Below are positions 12,142 through 24,145 of a stretch of 64,000 bases of DNA, piece after piece. Under the pieces are notes generated by a model. It saw only the letters and a program-made list of their open reading frames with translations. It ran no database searches and had not been told where the DNA came from. Origin of the DNA: Hevea brasiliensis (Eukaryota > Streptophyta > Magnoliopsida > Malpighiales > Euphorbiaceae); NCBI RefSeq assembly GCF_030052815.1, contig NC_079496.1, positions 10,803,100 to 10,867,099 of the forward strand. The letters are read 5' to 3'. The position numbers were made by a program, and so were the translations under genes. How positions within the stretch are numbered: position 1 is the first letter of the stretch; every line of letters begins with the position of its first letter.

Positions 12142-13438
12142 ACATAAAGTTTTTTGTTAGTTAAACTTTGAAATAAAACTTTAAATCCCATCACCGTGAA
12201 TTTCAGGTCTCACAGACAATCAAGTTGAAATGACAAATCAGTAATGACCTAGAATTTACATAAGCTTTTATAAACCCCTATGTCAGACAAAAAATTATAG
12301 GGGCAGAGACAATACTATTCTTGAAAGTTCAGTAAAAAAAAAATCAAGGTTGGATCAGGTTCCCAAGTAAATTACAAATCCGCGCTTATCTTTCTAACAA
12401 AGGGGACAAAATTATTCCAGTTTTCAACAGCAAAAATTTTATCATTAATTCTGAAAAAAGTAAATGACCTTACAGTCTCGGCCGGTGGATGATAGCAGTT
12501 AGCAATTATTTGCCTTTAGTCCTTTCTGCAAGAAAATTGTAGGCATGGGTTATGTTAGGAAAGAAAAGGAAACAGATCAACGGAATTACATGTACGCACA
12601 ATCTTACATATTTATATGTTCATGAAATCAGAGAGAGAAAAAATGAAGAGAGGATAAATTAAAACAATTTGACCTCAACTTAATAAGAAAATAAATTAAA
12701 CAATTTTGAACTCAACTAAATAAAACTAATTTAACATATAAATGGCAGTTAATAGAGCAAATGAGTAGTGCTGCTGTATCCACAGCTGCAATGAGATCAA
12801 GAACCATGGAAAATCCATTCATTCTTTCTTTTTCCACATAAATCCAAATAAATGTGCACTTTATTGTTTCCAGAAACCAAATTAGAACTGACTCATTTTT
12901 GTTCTTTCTCATGTACAACACCTTTCACAAATGTGGAATTTAGGCTGTGATTCTATAAGCATCCCAGAATTTTGGCAAGATTTCATTGATTATGAAATTT
13001 TTTTTTTTTTTCACCATGATTTCACAACAACATTATTCAAGATGACAGCAAACACAAGATCTTGCTAAGAAACTCGAATTCAACATCATCAAAGCATCAT
13101 CATACAGGAATTTCTGTGGCAGTTTAGTGTCATACATCAAAAGTCATACTATTACGACAAAACTAAATCACAACAGAGCACACAAAATTATCAAGTCAAT
13201 TCTTATAGTACCCTGTGGAATCCTTATCCAAATCATTCCTCTGATGATGGTACCTTTAGTTATCATTCACTGCTCCAAATCTTGATAGATAACTCATCAT
13301 AACATCCACAAATAAGTAAGAATAATGGCAATCTTTGGTGTAAACATGGCATTTGATTGGTCAACCTAAGCACTGTAAATGCAGTTATTCTGGCTAAGAT
13401 AAAACTAAAAGTAACTACTGATACTTTCACTCAGATTT
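12142..13438. other. Intergenic between pectate lyase and BAM4 relics
   Basis: No gene is seen. The expected last exon of BAM4 was looked for on the minus strand here and not found. Confidence 0.35.
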
Positions 13439-13439
13439 T

Positions 13440-13737
13440 GTTAATTCTCTATAAAATGATTTCCAAAGTACCCCTTAGATGAGTTAGATCTCTTTGCATC
13501 ATATTATTAACTTACCCAACAAGAAACGAAGAAAAAAAGGACACAACCAAAGGTAATACAGGATTTGCCCAGACCAGAATCAAGTTTAGTTAATTATCTA
13601 TAAAATGATTTCCAAAGTACCCCTTAGATGAGTTAGATCTCTTTGTATCATATTATTAACTTACCCGACAAGAAACGAAGAAAAAAAGGACACAACCAAA
13701 GGTAATACAGGATTTGCCCAGACCAGAATCAAGTTTA
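13440..13737. repeat. Tandem duplication of a 149-bp unit in BAM4 intron
   Basis: 13440-13588 and 13589-13737 both start GTTAAT and end CAAGTTTA, nearly identical. The second copy ends just at the splice donor of BAM4 exon 9 (minus), so the duplication abuts an exon. Confidence 0.9.
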
Positions 13738-15829
13738 CCTGATCTAAACGTTCACTAGTATTTCTTCCAATCAGATGTATCCTTTTATTTGAAATGGTCC
13801 TTAACTGGGTGAAATAAAATAAAATAAAACCAATTCAATGGAAGGTGAATCACATCCATAGAGATGCAAAAAGCAAACAAATCACATAAATTGCATGGCC
13901 AAAATTCATTAACCTGTTTCTGAAGCAATACTGCCTTGAAACTGTTTCCTGATGAAAAATATATAAGATCCATTTCCCTTGTGCATAATTGCTTGCATTT
14001 CCAAAGGCAAGTCTAATACAAAATGTCATTACTGGAAAATGTGCAATCCTGAACATTTTAACACGTGTACATGGAAATTAGGAAGATAAGTCTGGATGCA
14101 ACTAGCAACAAGAAAAAGAAATTACATAGAATTGTTTTAAATGATATCCTTCCATATTCGGTACAATGCAACCGTCTCAATCTACCTGTGGTTTTTTTTA
14201 TCTATTGGAACAGAAATCTACAACCAATGGCAAAGCCAATTGCATTGGTTTTAGCATCAATCAAACTAGAAGTTTAGAGAAAATTTCACAATGGAATTGA
14301 ACGGAACAAAGGAAATAAGAGAAAATATCACAGTGATGAGAATGGAATGGAATATTATTATTTTTATTAAATTTTTTGCCAAAACAGGCGTCCTTCCTTG
14401 GGGGTGGTAAGTAGCAGGATTAGTTTACCAGACCCATGAAACTTTTAGATATAGGTCTGAGGAATTCAACTCTGTGACTTAACAATGCAGGTTCAATATA
14501 TAAATTATAGTCATCTAGTTCCACTTGACTCAGACAAATACATATAAAAAAAAATTCAGATACATGGGTGTCACATTTATAGGAATTTATGCAATTCAAA
14601 AGACAAGCCAAAGAAAGAAACTTTTATTTATGGAGAATAAAGAACCTGTACCTGCTGGACTAATCCTTCAGGACTGCAATGACAGGCTGGTTGGGTTTCA
14701 CCATCAATCATTTTCGAAACAGCTACAAATAAATAAATAAACAAAGATGTGAACATGCTTGCAGAGATGCATCTGACAAAGCAACAACATAGAAACAAAT
14801 ATGATTTAAAGGGGGATCACAAACATAATGCAGTAAAGAGTAAACATGCAATGAAGTGTATGGATCATGTCTGCATAAAAAGACTCAAAATGCACTCCTA
14901 TGTTGTAAATAGACAACCCATTTACTTTCCTAGCTTTTTCTCATTGTTTGCTAATCTAACAAAAGAAACGCTAAAAGGTGGACATAATAGATCAACCAAG
15001 TTCCACACAGAAGATATGAAAAGTCTAGTCCTTCAGTCCAACAGCCACAGTACTAGCTTCCATCAATACCACCATACTAATTCCCATCCAACAATTTACT
15101 CATTCTATCTATGTCGTATTATGCTGGGATGTAGAAATTTAAAATCTTACAAAATATGCAAAGCAGCTCAATGACGAGACAACACTGTAGCAACAGGATC
15201 ATATCCATCCCTTAAAGCGGTGTTGCAGTAGCCAGCCGTAAGTTCAGCAGGGTGAGACATTGTTTGGCACCACCAATATATTCCAGCAATTTTAGCAACT
15301 AATATAACTGGATTTTGTTTATTTTGTTGATATTTCTTCAGCACATTAGCTGCCATTGATAGAATAGCATCTACATGACAAATCAGCTTACCACTGTACC
15401 ATTCCTGCAAAGAATAGTTTCACCATCAGATACCCTAAAGTTAGTTTTTATTTTCCTGAGAAACCACATACTCGTTTTAGAATTTGTGACCACTTGAGGT
15501 AATAATCATTCTCCATTCCCATGTATATATATATATATGAACTGAAGCTATGTTCATCAATGCAGTAAGTCCATTTGATGATATCAATCCTAGTTAACTT
15601 GCACACAGTAGAATCACATGTAATCAACTGCAATTACACACCAGTTAATGGATATTTTATGTTTGTACATTAATGCTTCTTCATATGATCTATCAGTCTG
15701 TCAGACGAAAATGCATCACTACTGTCACCTTATAACTTTTGGGATTGTATCTTCCACCAACCCTTCACCAAATTGCCTTGCACGGTCATTGAACATCAAT
15801 AGATATTATAATGCAACAATTCACCAGTT

Positions 15830-17287
15830 GTTTGCAGGTTTTACAACCACCGCAAGTGCACGGATCGCTAACAAGTAATAAAGTGATGAGTAGAGTGTCG
15901 TTCACACGAGGACCGTGTTGAGTACCAAACTGTAGTGATTTTAATTATCTAGACGATCTAATTGTAGAGAAATAATAATTATATCTAAATTGAAAGAAAT
16001 AAAATCTAAATAATCAACTAAAATAAAATACTAATAGACAAAGACATTCTAGAGCTAGGGGTTCACACTTCAATCAGTTATAAAATCAATCTGATTCATT
16101 CAATAAATTAGAGATTATTACTTTGATGGAAATTAATCCTAAGTTATCTTAAGTCCTCTCTCAAGGCACTCAAGGTGTATTTTAATTAATATAAATCTTA
16201 CTTTCGTGGTGATTAAATTAATTAAAACCCTTTAAGATCTTTAATTAATTTTGGAACTCCACAAATGTCATCAGCCTATCTCTAGGTCAGATTTCCTAGG
16301 TTCAAAATCCTGATTTTCTAATATTAATCTTCACATTTCATTCCTTCAATTAATATCTGTAATCAATACTAAGTGGGTACCAACACATAGCATGCATTAA
16401 GATCACAAGAGATTGAATCAAAGAATAAAATACCCAATGTATTAAATAAAATCAAACTAGATCCATAATGAAATTGAGTGCTACACCCTAACCCTAGAAT
16501 AAAGAACCTACTCACTCATGGTGAGCTTTACAATTAAGTTTATTAAAAGATAAAGAGAAAACATGAGAAAAAAATAGAGTGAAAGAACCCAAAAGGAGAG
16601 TTGCAGCCTTGGACTTTTGGAACTTCAGCTGAAAATCTCTTCTAGCAGCAATCTTGCAGATCTTGTTTCTCCCTTGCCTCCCTTGAAGTTGAGGTGCATT
16701 CTTGAGTGTAAATCGGCTCTTGAATGTTAATTCTGCTCTTTGGATGTAAATTCTCTCCTCCCCCTCAATTCCTGACTTATTCTATTTATATCTGGTATAA
16801 AAACCATAATTTCAAAGTCCTAGAAGCATTAGGAGTCCATCCGGGTCGAGTTGGAGCGAAGAAAAGCCGCATCAGAATTGCTGTCAGGGGACTTTACACG
16901 GCCCGTGTAGTGTTACATGCCCCTGCCCCGTGTAACTTTTTGCTACTCTTGTTTTTCAAGTTTTCTTTGTCCAGAAGATTGCACGGGGTCCAGGAAATTA
17001 CACGGCCCGTGTAATGTTTTTGGCATTGTATTCTTCACGTTTTGGGATAAAGGCTTAGTTGAGTTGAGTATTCTTCACGTTTTGACCTCCAAATCTCTTC
17101 CAAACTCGTCTTTGATTCTAGAACCACATAAAAACACCTAATAAAATATAAAAATCAATGAATTGAGTTAAATTAACATGTTTTCTAAAATAATAATGAA
17201 AACATATAAAAATAAACATAAAAGGATGCTAAATGCTAACAAAATGCAATGGATGTTAACCTTAAATGTCTATATAATTTGATGCAA
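15830..17287. mobile_element. 1.46-kb non-autonomous element with 9-bp target duplication
   Basis: The 9-bp word TCACCAGTT occurs at 15821-15829 and 17288-17296, flanking this block in BAM4 intron 6. The left end contains CCGCAAGTGCACGGATCG and a CACGAGGACCG word, a motif I recognise from widespread anonymous plant repeats; the right end runs TGTCTATATAATTTGATGCAA. Terminal inverted repeats are weak (TTGCA at both ends). A 9-bp duplication fits Mutator-like transposition, but the class is uncertain. It carries no coding region. Two copies of the palindrome TACACGGCCCGTGTA lie near its right part, and a LINE tail is inserted in it. Confidence 0.6.
17028..17084 (+). mobile_element. 23-bp RTE LINE tail insertion with 17-bp target duplication
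   Basis: GTATTCTTCACGTTTTG occurs at 17028-17044 and 17068-17084. Between them lie 23 bases, GGATAAAGGCTTAGTTGAGT plus TGA, identical to the 3' terminus of the RTE LINE fragment ending near 25027. This is an extremely 5'-truncated LINE insertion. Confidence 0.85.
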
Positions 17288-17394
17288 TCACCAGTTACTA
17301 CCAAAAGATTAAGAATATATCTCCAGTTCAAAGTCGCATAGATTATGTATCTAACATTGAAGTGTTAACAAACAAAACATAGACACGCAACCTC

Positions 17395-17490
17395 TATTAA
17401 AAAGAATTCAACTCAATTCAACTAAGCACTAGCCTCAGACTATTTGGGGTTAGTTGCATGAATATGAATCCTTTTCAGCATTATGTTCTA
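17395..17490 (-). mobile_element. RTE LINE 3' end fragment
   Basis: Reading the plus strand, AACTCAATTCAACTAAGC is followed by a TTTGGGGTTAGTTGCATGAA-like stretch and a run toward GAATCCTTTT. This is the reverse complement of the RTE tail seen at 24960-25027 (TTGGGATAAAGGCTTAGTTG), diverged. No coding part remains. Confidence 0.65.
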
Positions 17491-18871
17491 TCAGTTAAGA
17501 ACTCCACCAGTCCAGCTATATCAGATTTGACTCTGTGCAAGATCTATGATAGCCATTCCTAGATAAAAAAGAAATGTTTTGGTACATTGACAACTAGCAT
17601 AGAATGAATCACATCTCTTTCATTAGACTGATTCCAATAATTCAATGCAATATTGCATTTTAATCAACAAATTAGCTCCAGAGATGGTTGCATATGCTCA
17701 GAAACCATTTTACACAACATATATAAATACACTACAAGAAGTCCAAGAATCGTCACACAGAAATTAAAATAGATTACTGCACATTATACGTACAAGGAAG
17801 AAACGACCATAATTGGAAAGAAAGCTCTCCTGTCCATCTTCGAAAAAAGGAACACCAGGTGGAAGACTGTTGTAGCAACCAGCATTTTGAGGTCCCCTAT
17901 CTCCCCATTGAGGCTTTCCTTCCTTACATGCAGCCATCTTTAAGTCCTCCATCCTTAGAGCAAAACAAAGTTGTAAACGTTGAAAAAAAAAACTGACATA
18001 AGAGGACGAAAGAAAGACCTTAACATACATGTACTTGTCATAACACTGGAATTCACCAATTCCAGGAAATTTCCATCTACCATCACCAAAAGGAAGTGCA
18101 TGATACCTGCATGGAATTATCCATAACAAAATGTTACAATCGCTCGAAGCTTTTGGTTATAAAACAATAGCTTTAAAGTACCTTAGTTATCTAGAAGGAC
18201 CAAGACCAACACTTATTTCTTCAATTACACTCCCAATATAAGTGTCAAATTTGCTAACAAAACTAAGCATGAAGTCTTCATAACATTGGAAGGCAGTCCG
18301 GCCATAAAAAAGAGGAAGTTGGTCCACTCCTAGTGTAAGATAATCATCATTGGAAAACCCATTTTTATCTCGATAACAGATATCCTTGTTGTGACCACCA
18401 ATCTGACAAAAGGGGAAAAATAATTAACTTCCATAGTTTAAGTTGAGGTACGAACTTGTCAGAATGCCAATAATAACAAATTACCCTCTATTTTGATTAG
18501 TTAAAAAATAATATAGGATTTTATTATTATTTAAAAAATCTTTAGCATTATTGTTGGTTTGATTTTCTATTTAAACTCAAATTTTATTTTATTAAGAAAT
18601 ATAATTTTATTAATAATTTTTTTAAATCAAATTAAAAATTAAATCAATCAACATAAATATTATCAATAATATGAATATAAATTAACATTTCAATCATATT
18701 ATTAAACCTATTCTAAAATCTTATTAAAAACCCATGTTTTTCTACAGGAAAACTGTAATTTAGACATTATCACCAATTTCAATTTAATTGAAGTTTGGTC
18801 TCTTTGTACTATATGTTTCCATTTCAATATCTTCCTATTCAGTAAAGCTTCATCTATAAATGCAAGTGATA

Positions 18872-18977
18872 GAATCAAGTCTACCAGTGAAAGACTATTG
18901 TAATATAGGACATGGATCATTATGGAATCAAGTCTACCAGTGAAAGACTATTGTAATATAGGACATGGATCATTGTT
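18872..18977. repeat. Tandem duplication of a 53-bp unit
   Basis: Two head-to-tail copies begin GAATCAAGTCTACCAGTGAA, at 18872 and 18925, in BAM4 intron 3. They are nearly identical, so the duplication is recent or gene-converted. Confidence 0.85.
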
Positions 18978-20891
18978 GGTCCTAGAAAAATAAACTTAGC
19001 AGATAAGATAGCAAGCTAACGTCCAAATACATTATATCCTATGCTAACAGAAAAGCATAGAAGAGAAAGCTAATAAAACTGGTATAGCTCACTACAATTA
19101 TTCCACCGAATTATTGTGCAGTCAAGTACAAACATGCATGAACTTCTGTATTGTCAACTTGATTAACTTGCAACTATTCTGAAAGCCATTTTTTTTTTCA
19201 AAGGAAAACAATAAAGAAATGTAAGAAACCTCTAGAATCCACAGTGGAAAACTCAAACCCCCATTTCCAGTGGACAGGTGTGTGTTTGAGTGAAAACACA
19301 AGGAAATATGCAACTTCAAGCCTGACTCAGATAACAGTCTAAAATGCCCTTCGTAAAGGAACCAATTATATTCAAGAGGAGAAAAACGTTCAACAATTCC
19401 CCACTAAACCTCTACTGCAATTCCATAGACACCTGCCAACTTGAGTGCTCTTAGAGATATGGTTAAGGCCTTGATTCTGAATCAAGAAAGCGCAATTATA
19501 AAATGTTTCAATTTATGACCAAAAATGAAAAGACATTATAAAAGTGAAGTTTTTAAAAGAGAAGAATTTGAGGTCATAAGCTATTCATGTAAACTTGCAA
19601 CATATGCAAAATTAAAATACAACTATAATTTAGACCCCGCAATGGCTATTTAAAACAAGTAAGCAATCCATCCAACTAATGTATGAAAAAGCATGATGGG
19701 GAAAGTTTGGCCTCCTTTTTCTAGGCATTGCTGGATCACAATAAAAATCAAGCACAAAACAATTGTTTTTCCCTATAATAAATCAGGAAAGATTCCAAAT
19801 CAAGTGTGCAAATGCTTGTATGCATGATAATAAAGCTTACTTTCTGATCCTTGGACTCCCAGAAGAATCAATGCCAAGCGTGTTCACTGGCATCATGACA
19901 AATATGGGGACCCTATTATGCTTTGATGATTCCAATATTGTGGCTCTTGATTTTTCTCGAGCATCCATGCTACAAAAATACACAACCATGATTATCATAA
20001 ACATTAGTAGCAATAAGTATCTAACAATTGCAGCATCAGATAAGTACATGTAAATTTATACCAGAGAAGAAAATTAGAACAGCATCATTGATGATTGGAG
20101 TCTTACATAAATTTGAAGAACAATACGAAATCAACATTTTGAGACAACCAATTAGAAACACTTGGGTAGGCATAAAAATATAAATGAACGTCTTCTTGTC
20201 TGTTTCCATGATTAAGTGGCCCCTGTTTAAAAACAAAGAAATTAGACTCATGAATGAGTGGAAGAAATCAATTTTCTCATCTACTGGACAAGCTTGAAAG
20301 AATTACTTCCACCATCTCAAGTAGTAGCACTCTTTGCCTATCATTTTAGAAGCATTTCTTCTAATTTCCCTAAAAAATATTGATGTGCAGTAATCTATAT
20401 TTTGCATTCAAAAGCAATATTGTTCTGGTACATCAGAAAATATCAAAAGCAAGAAATTAAAAATGAGCTCACGAAGAAGACAGTGCCTTAACCAACGTTA
20501 AATTGAACTCTTCTATTTCTCAGTTCCGCCTGAAACCAAAACTGAAACACTTAGCAATACTATTTAGCTAAGAATCCAAAAACAAGTAAACAACGGGCGA
20601 AAAAAAAAACGAAACTGAACAACTTCCTAGCGTTGCTATTATGTTCCTCCTTTTCTAGGAAACCAAACAAATATAGAAATGTGCGGGGAGAGAAAATGTG
20701 AATGAGCAGACCTCAAAATGCGGTAGCTTCCACTAAGCGATAGGCAGCGAGGATAGAAGAGGGGCTTTTTGAAGAGTGATCATAGAAACGTTTCGTAAAT
20801 TGGTTCGCGTTTTCCTCTGGTCCAGCAAGGTCGTATAGCTTCTCCTAACGGTAACGGGGCACCTGCAAGCAACTCCTCCATTGCCGGCCAT

Positions 20892-21435
20892 TTTCTACTA
20901 GAATAGATGATCTCCTCTGCTTCTCTCTGCCAGAGAGGGAGAATCAGAGAAACAAAGAGACCGCATAAAACTGTGTTTTTGGATTGATTTGTTTGCTCGT
21001 TAACGTTCTGCAGTTTGATAATTTCCTTATTTTAATTTCCATTTTGACACTGAATTTGGTATATCTTTTGTCTTTTGCAATTATACCCTTTGGCCCTTCT
21101 GCATTAATATTCTGCTTTCAGAGTTCATATATTGATTTTTTAAACTAAGGTCTGGAAAATTTAGAAATTACAAGTTCAATAATGTTGCTTTTTATATTTG
21201 TAAATGCATCTTAATTTTGATTTATTTTACCTATAATTAATTTGATGACGAGATTATGATATATGTATACTCTTATTTTTTTTAATAAAAAGATAATTAA
21301 GAATATTATATTAATGTATTGATATGATAATAAGGATAAATTTATTTTAAGATTATTATGATAATAAATATTTTTTAAAAAAATTATTAAACTAAAAAAA
21401 ACTACATAGTATAAAAAAATTTAAGATAAATTATT

Positions 21436-21485
<50 letters not shown>

Positions 21486-22623
21486 CTCAATTTAAAAAAT
21501 TTAATTGTATTAATAAAATATTTAAATTGATATTTTGAGAAATAAGCTCTACTCAATGATAATTTATTATTGCTTAACTCTAAAGTATTTCAACGAATCC
21601 AATTTGATGACCATCAAATTAAAATTTTCTGTTAAATATTTTTTTTGTCTCGTATTGTTATACTTTTAACCAAAATAATAAAACACTATACCTAATAATA
21701 TAATAAATTTCATAATATATAGATAAACAAAAATATGAATAGAAAACATTCAGTAATATAATAATAATAATAATCTTGTTTTAAAAAAAAAAAATAATAA
21801 TCTTGAGTACATATTTTAGGTATAAAGCATAGGCATTTTTGTATGAGACAATTAGAAAATAACTCAGAAGTTAAGGGATTGTGTTGTAAATAAGGAAAAA
21901 CTAAATATAAAATATAGAAAATCCTACGTGGATATGGTTTATCCAGATGGGTAAACATGAGAGAAATTATTGATCTGTCGCTGTTTTAGGAACTAAAATT
22001 TTGTATCAATGATTCGGCCTTTGATTTAAGACTTAAGAGAAATAATTGTGCAGAGATAATTGATATCAATAATAGTTTTGTATATAAAATTGGGGAAGGT
22101 TGCTATTTAGGTCTCCTATTTTAATGAAGTTAATGAAAATATATTATTTAATTATTATATTTTATTTTTATTAAATTATTTAATTTTTTTAGTAAATAAA
22201 AAATTTTAATATTAATTAAATTATTATTTAATTTTTTTATAATTAAACTAATTAATTATTCTCTATATTAAAAAATATATTAGTTAATCAATATAATTTA
22301 ATTTTATTAACGCTTTAATCTCTTTTATTATTTTTTATTTTTAAATTATCTTGATAATTTTTCTCTTTTTATCCTGATATTCTTTTTGTATTAGTTATAT
22401 ATATAAAAAAGTTAATAAATTCCCTCTAAATCTCTAAGTAATTAAGATAATAATTTGAAAAATTTTTTGAATAGAAAAAATACAAAAATAATACTTAATA
22501 AATTGAATGAAAAATCTAAAATAATTTTAAAAAACTTAAATTTAAATTTAATTTTCATACAATAAAATTTTTATTTTTCTTCAAAAATATATTTTTCAAA
22601 ATACAGTTAGCTAATTAGTTTCA
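20892..22623. other. BAM4 upstream region and AT-rich spacer (copy A)
   Basis: 20892-21050 is GC-richer and probably held the BAM4 leader and promoter. The remainder is AT-rich and non-coding, with a (TAA)n microsatellite at 21439-21485. Copy B has the same microsatellite, shorter, at 26396-26431. Confidence 0.5.
21439..21485. repeat. (TAA)n microsatellite
   Basis: About 15 units of AAT/TAA. The paralogous position in copy B (26396-26431) has fewer units, a length difference between duplicates. Confidence 0.9.
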
Positions 22624-23038
22624 CTGGAAATAGCTTTGGGCCAGGCATTGGTGCTACCCCTCCATTGTTGCATCCCAGTTCAATGATGGGGCAAGGGTTT
22701 GATCCAGCGTCTGGCTCACCTATGGGGAGAATGGGGACTTATGGGGGCTTTCCTGGGGCTCCTACGCCTCCATTTTCAGGGATTCTATCTTCCTTCCCTT
22801 TGTTGGAGGTGTGGGGTTGCACAGGTGGCACCACATGTAAATCCAGCATTTTTTGAAGAGGAATGCCAATGGATGGCATGGGAATGATGCCTACAAGTGG
22901 GGTTGATGGACCCAATATGGGAATGTGGTCAGATCCTAGTATGGGTGGGCGGGGTGGGGAGGAGCATTGTGGTGGAAGAGCTGGCGAGTCTAGTTATGGT
23001 GAGGAAGCTGCATCTGATCATCAGTATGGTGAGGTTAG
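22624..23038 (+). pseudogene. Internal fragment A of the CFIm-like RRM gene
   Basis: This fragment corresponds to 32477-32895 of the intact gene (from the GNGFGQG region to the GEVSHD region), with no RRM domain and no start. It shares with fragment B a 1-nt deletion near 22855 (TTTTTTGG became TTTTTTG) that shifts the frame, and the change of CATGGTGG to CATTGTGG. It has an extra deletion of its own near 22800 that rewrites GGVGLPG. It is truncated by the copia insertion at 23039 and is not expected to encode a product. Confidence 0.93.
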
Positions 23039-24145
23039 TGATAACACCAATAGCTGGATCCAATCATGAAATCAGAGAAATTCATGGAACAAATCAAGGA
23101 TCATCATATCAAATCAAGGATATTAAGGAATCTGTGGAAGCAAATCAAGGATCATCATATCAAATCAAGGATATTAAGGAATCTGTAGATTTACCTATAT
23201 CATTTTTCTATGTATATAAATATATACCTTGTACAGCAAATAAACACACAGAAAAAAGAGAAATCATTTTGTTCAAGAAATCATTTTGTTCATGGTATCA
23301 GAGCAGCAAAGATCCCACCTCCACAACATCAGTTTATCGTTCAAATACACCTAACCTTTCTGCACCTATTATTACTCCACCATGGCTAACACATCCAAGA
23401 AAGAAACAGAACATGACCAGTTCACCTTATCAAATTCTGATCACCCAGGCATGTCACTGGTCAACATCCCTCTCACTGGCGATAATTACCTCGCTTGGAG
23501 TCGATCCATGTTGATCGCATTAAGGGCCAAAGATAAACTTGGGTTCATCCATGGCACATGCAAAAAGCCAGCAGATACCTCTCCAGATTCTGAGAAATGG
23601 CTCAAGGTCGACAGCATGGTCATCTCTTGGATACTAAGTTTTATGTCAAAAGAATTAGTAGAAGCTTTTCTATATGCATCGTCTGCTAAGGATTTATGGG
23701 ATGAGCTTGCCCAGAGATTTGGCGAAAGTAACGGTCCCTTGATATATCAAATCAACAGAGAGATATGCTCTCTTAGCCAAGGTAATATGTCTCTCATAAA
23801 TTACTTCACTAAGCTCAAAAAGCTTTGGGATGAACTAGCTTGTCTAAAGCAATTTCCAGTTTGTGAATGTGGAGCCTCGAAGGAAATTGCAGAAATGGAA
23901 AATAATACAAAATTGATTCAATTCCTTATGGGATTGAACCCATCTTATGACCATGTTCGCAACCAAATTCTGCTCATGGACCCATTCCCACCTGTCAACA
24001 AAGCCTACTCTATGGCTTTGCGAGTTGAAAAACAGAGAGAAATCAACACCTTTTCCCTTGACAGCACCGAATCTTCCGTAGCCATGTTGGCAAAAGGATT
24101 GAGCTCCAAAAGAATCCATGAAGGCAACAAAACCGATCTCAATTG
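23039..24145 (+). mobile_element. Ty1/copia element, 5' LTR and gag only
   Basis: A putative 5' LTR runs 23039-23292 (TGATAAC...GTTCA), followed at once by the primer site TGGTATCAGAGC at 23293-23304 and a gag frame starting at 23382. Inside the LTR a 51-bp unit beginning AAATCAAGGATCATCATATC is duplicated (23091 and 23142). Protease, integrase, reverse transcriptase and the 3' LTR are missing; the sequence changes into an RTE LINE near 24146. Confidence 0.85.

Larger units (their letters stand above)
13739..20891 (-). pseudogene. BAM4: Beta-amylase 4-like (BAM4) pseudogene, nine exons
   Basis: Exons on the minus strand are 20891-20712, 19969-19841, 19476-19230, 18402-18182, 18106-18029, 17953-17794, 15404-15151, 14722-14652 and 13804-13739, all with GT-AG borders and consistent phases. 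Landmarks match BAM4 and not catalytic BAMs: SMDAREKSR, VPIFVMMPVNTLGID, SLCFHSNTHLS, DDYLTLGVDQLPLF, GDGRWKFPGIGEFQCYD, NAGCYNSLPPGVPFFEDG, EWYSGKLICH, HPAELTAGYCNTALRDGYD and GRNTSERLDQ. BAM4 is a plastid, non-catalytic regulator of starch breakdown. Lesions are a 1-nt insertion in exon 1, TAG at 19404-19406 (WWG becomes *WG), TAA at 18187-18189 (GEL becomes *L), TGA at 15168-15170 (HGAA becomes H*AA), a 1-nt insertion near 14711 in exon 8, and a missing terminal exon. Introns hold a 1.46-kb element and LINE scraps. Confidence 0.92.
20084..23038. repeat. Segmental duplication, copy A
   Basis: This block matches 25028-27991 nearly base for base (offset 4944 to 4953). It contains BAM4 intron 1 and exon 1, the BAM4 upstream region, a 1.7-kb AT-rich spacer and an internal fragment of the RRM gene. 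Copy A is joined to the rest of BAM4 at its left and is cut at its right by a copia LTR beginning TGATAAC at 23039. Confidence 0.95.

Noticed and set aside
18187..18189. Reading the BAM4 stops as recoding or stop-codon readthrough
   Set aside because: Three different nonsense codons plus two frameshifts and a missing exon are best explained by decay.
23091..23189. Direct repeat resembling the start of a CRISPR-like array
   Set aside because: Only two 51-bp units with no spacers, inside a copia LTR, in a eukaryotic genome.
22665..23514. Open frames running through the RRM fragment A into the copia LTR
   Set aside because: They join unrelated sequences by chance across the insertion point and lack a shared domain.
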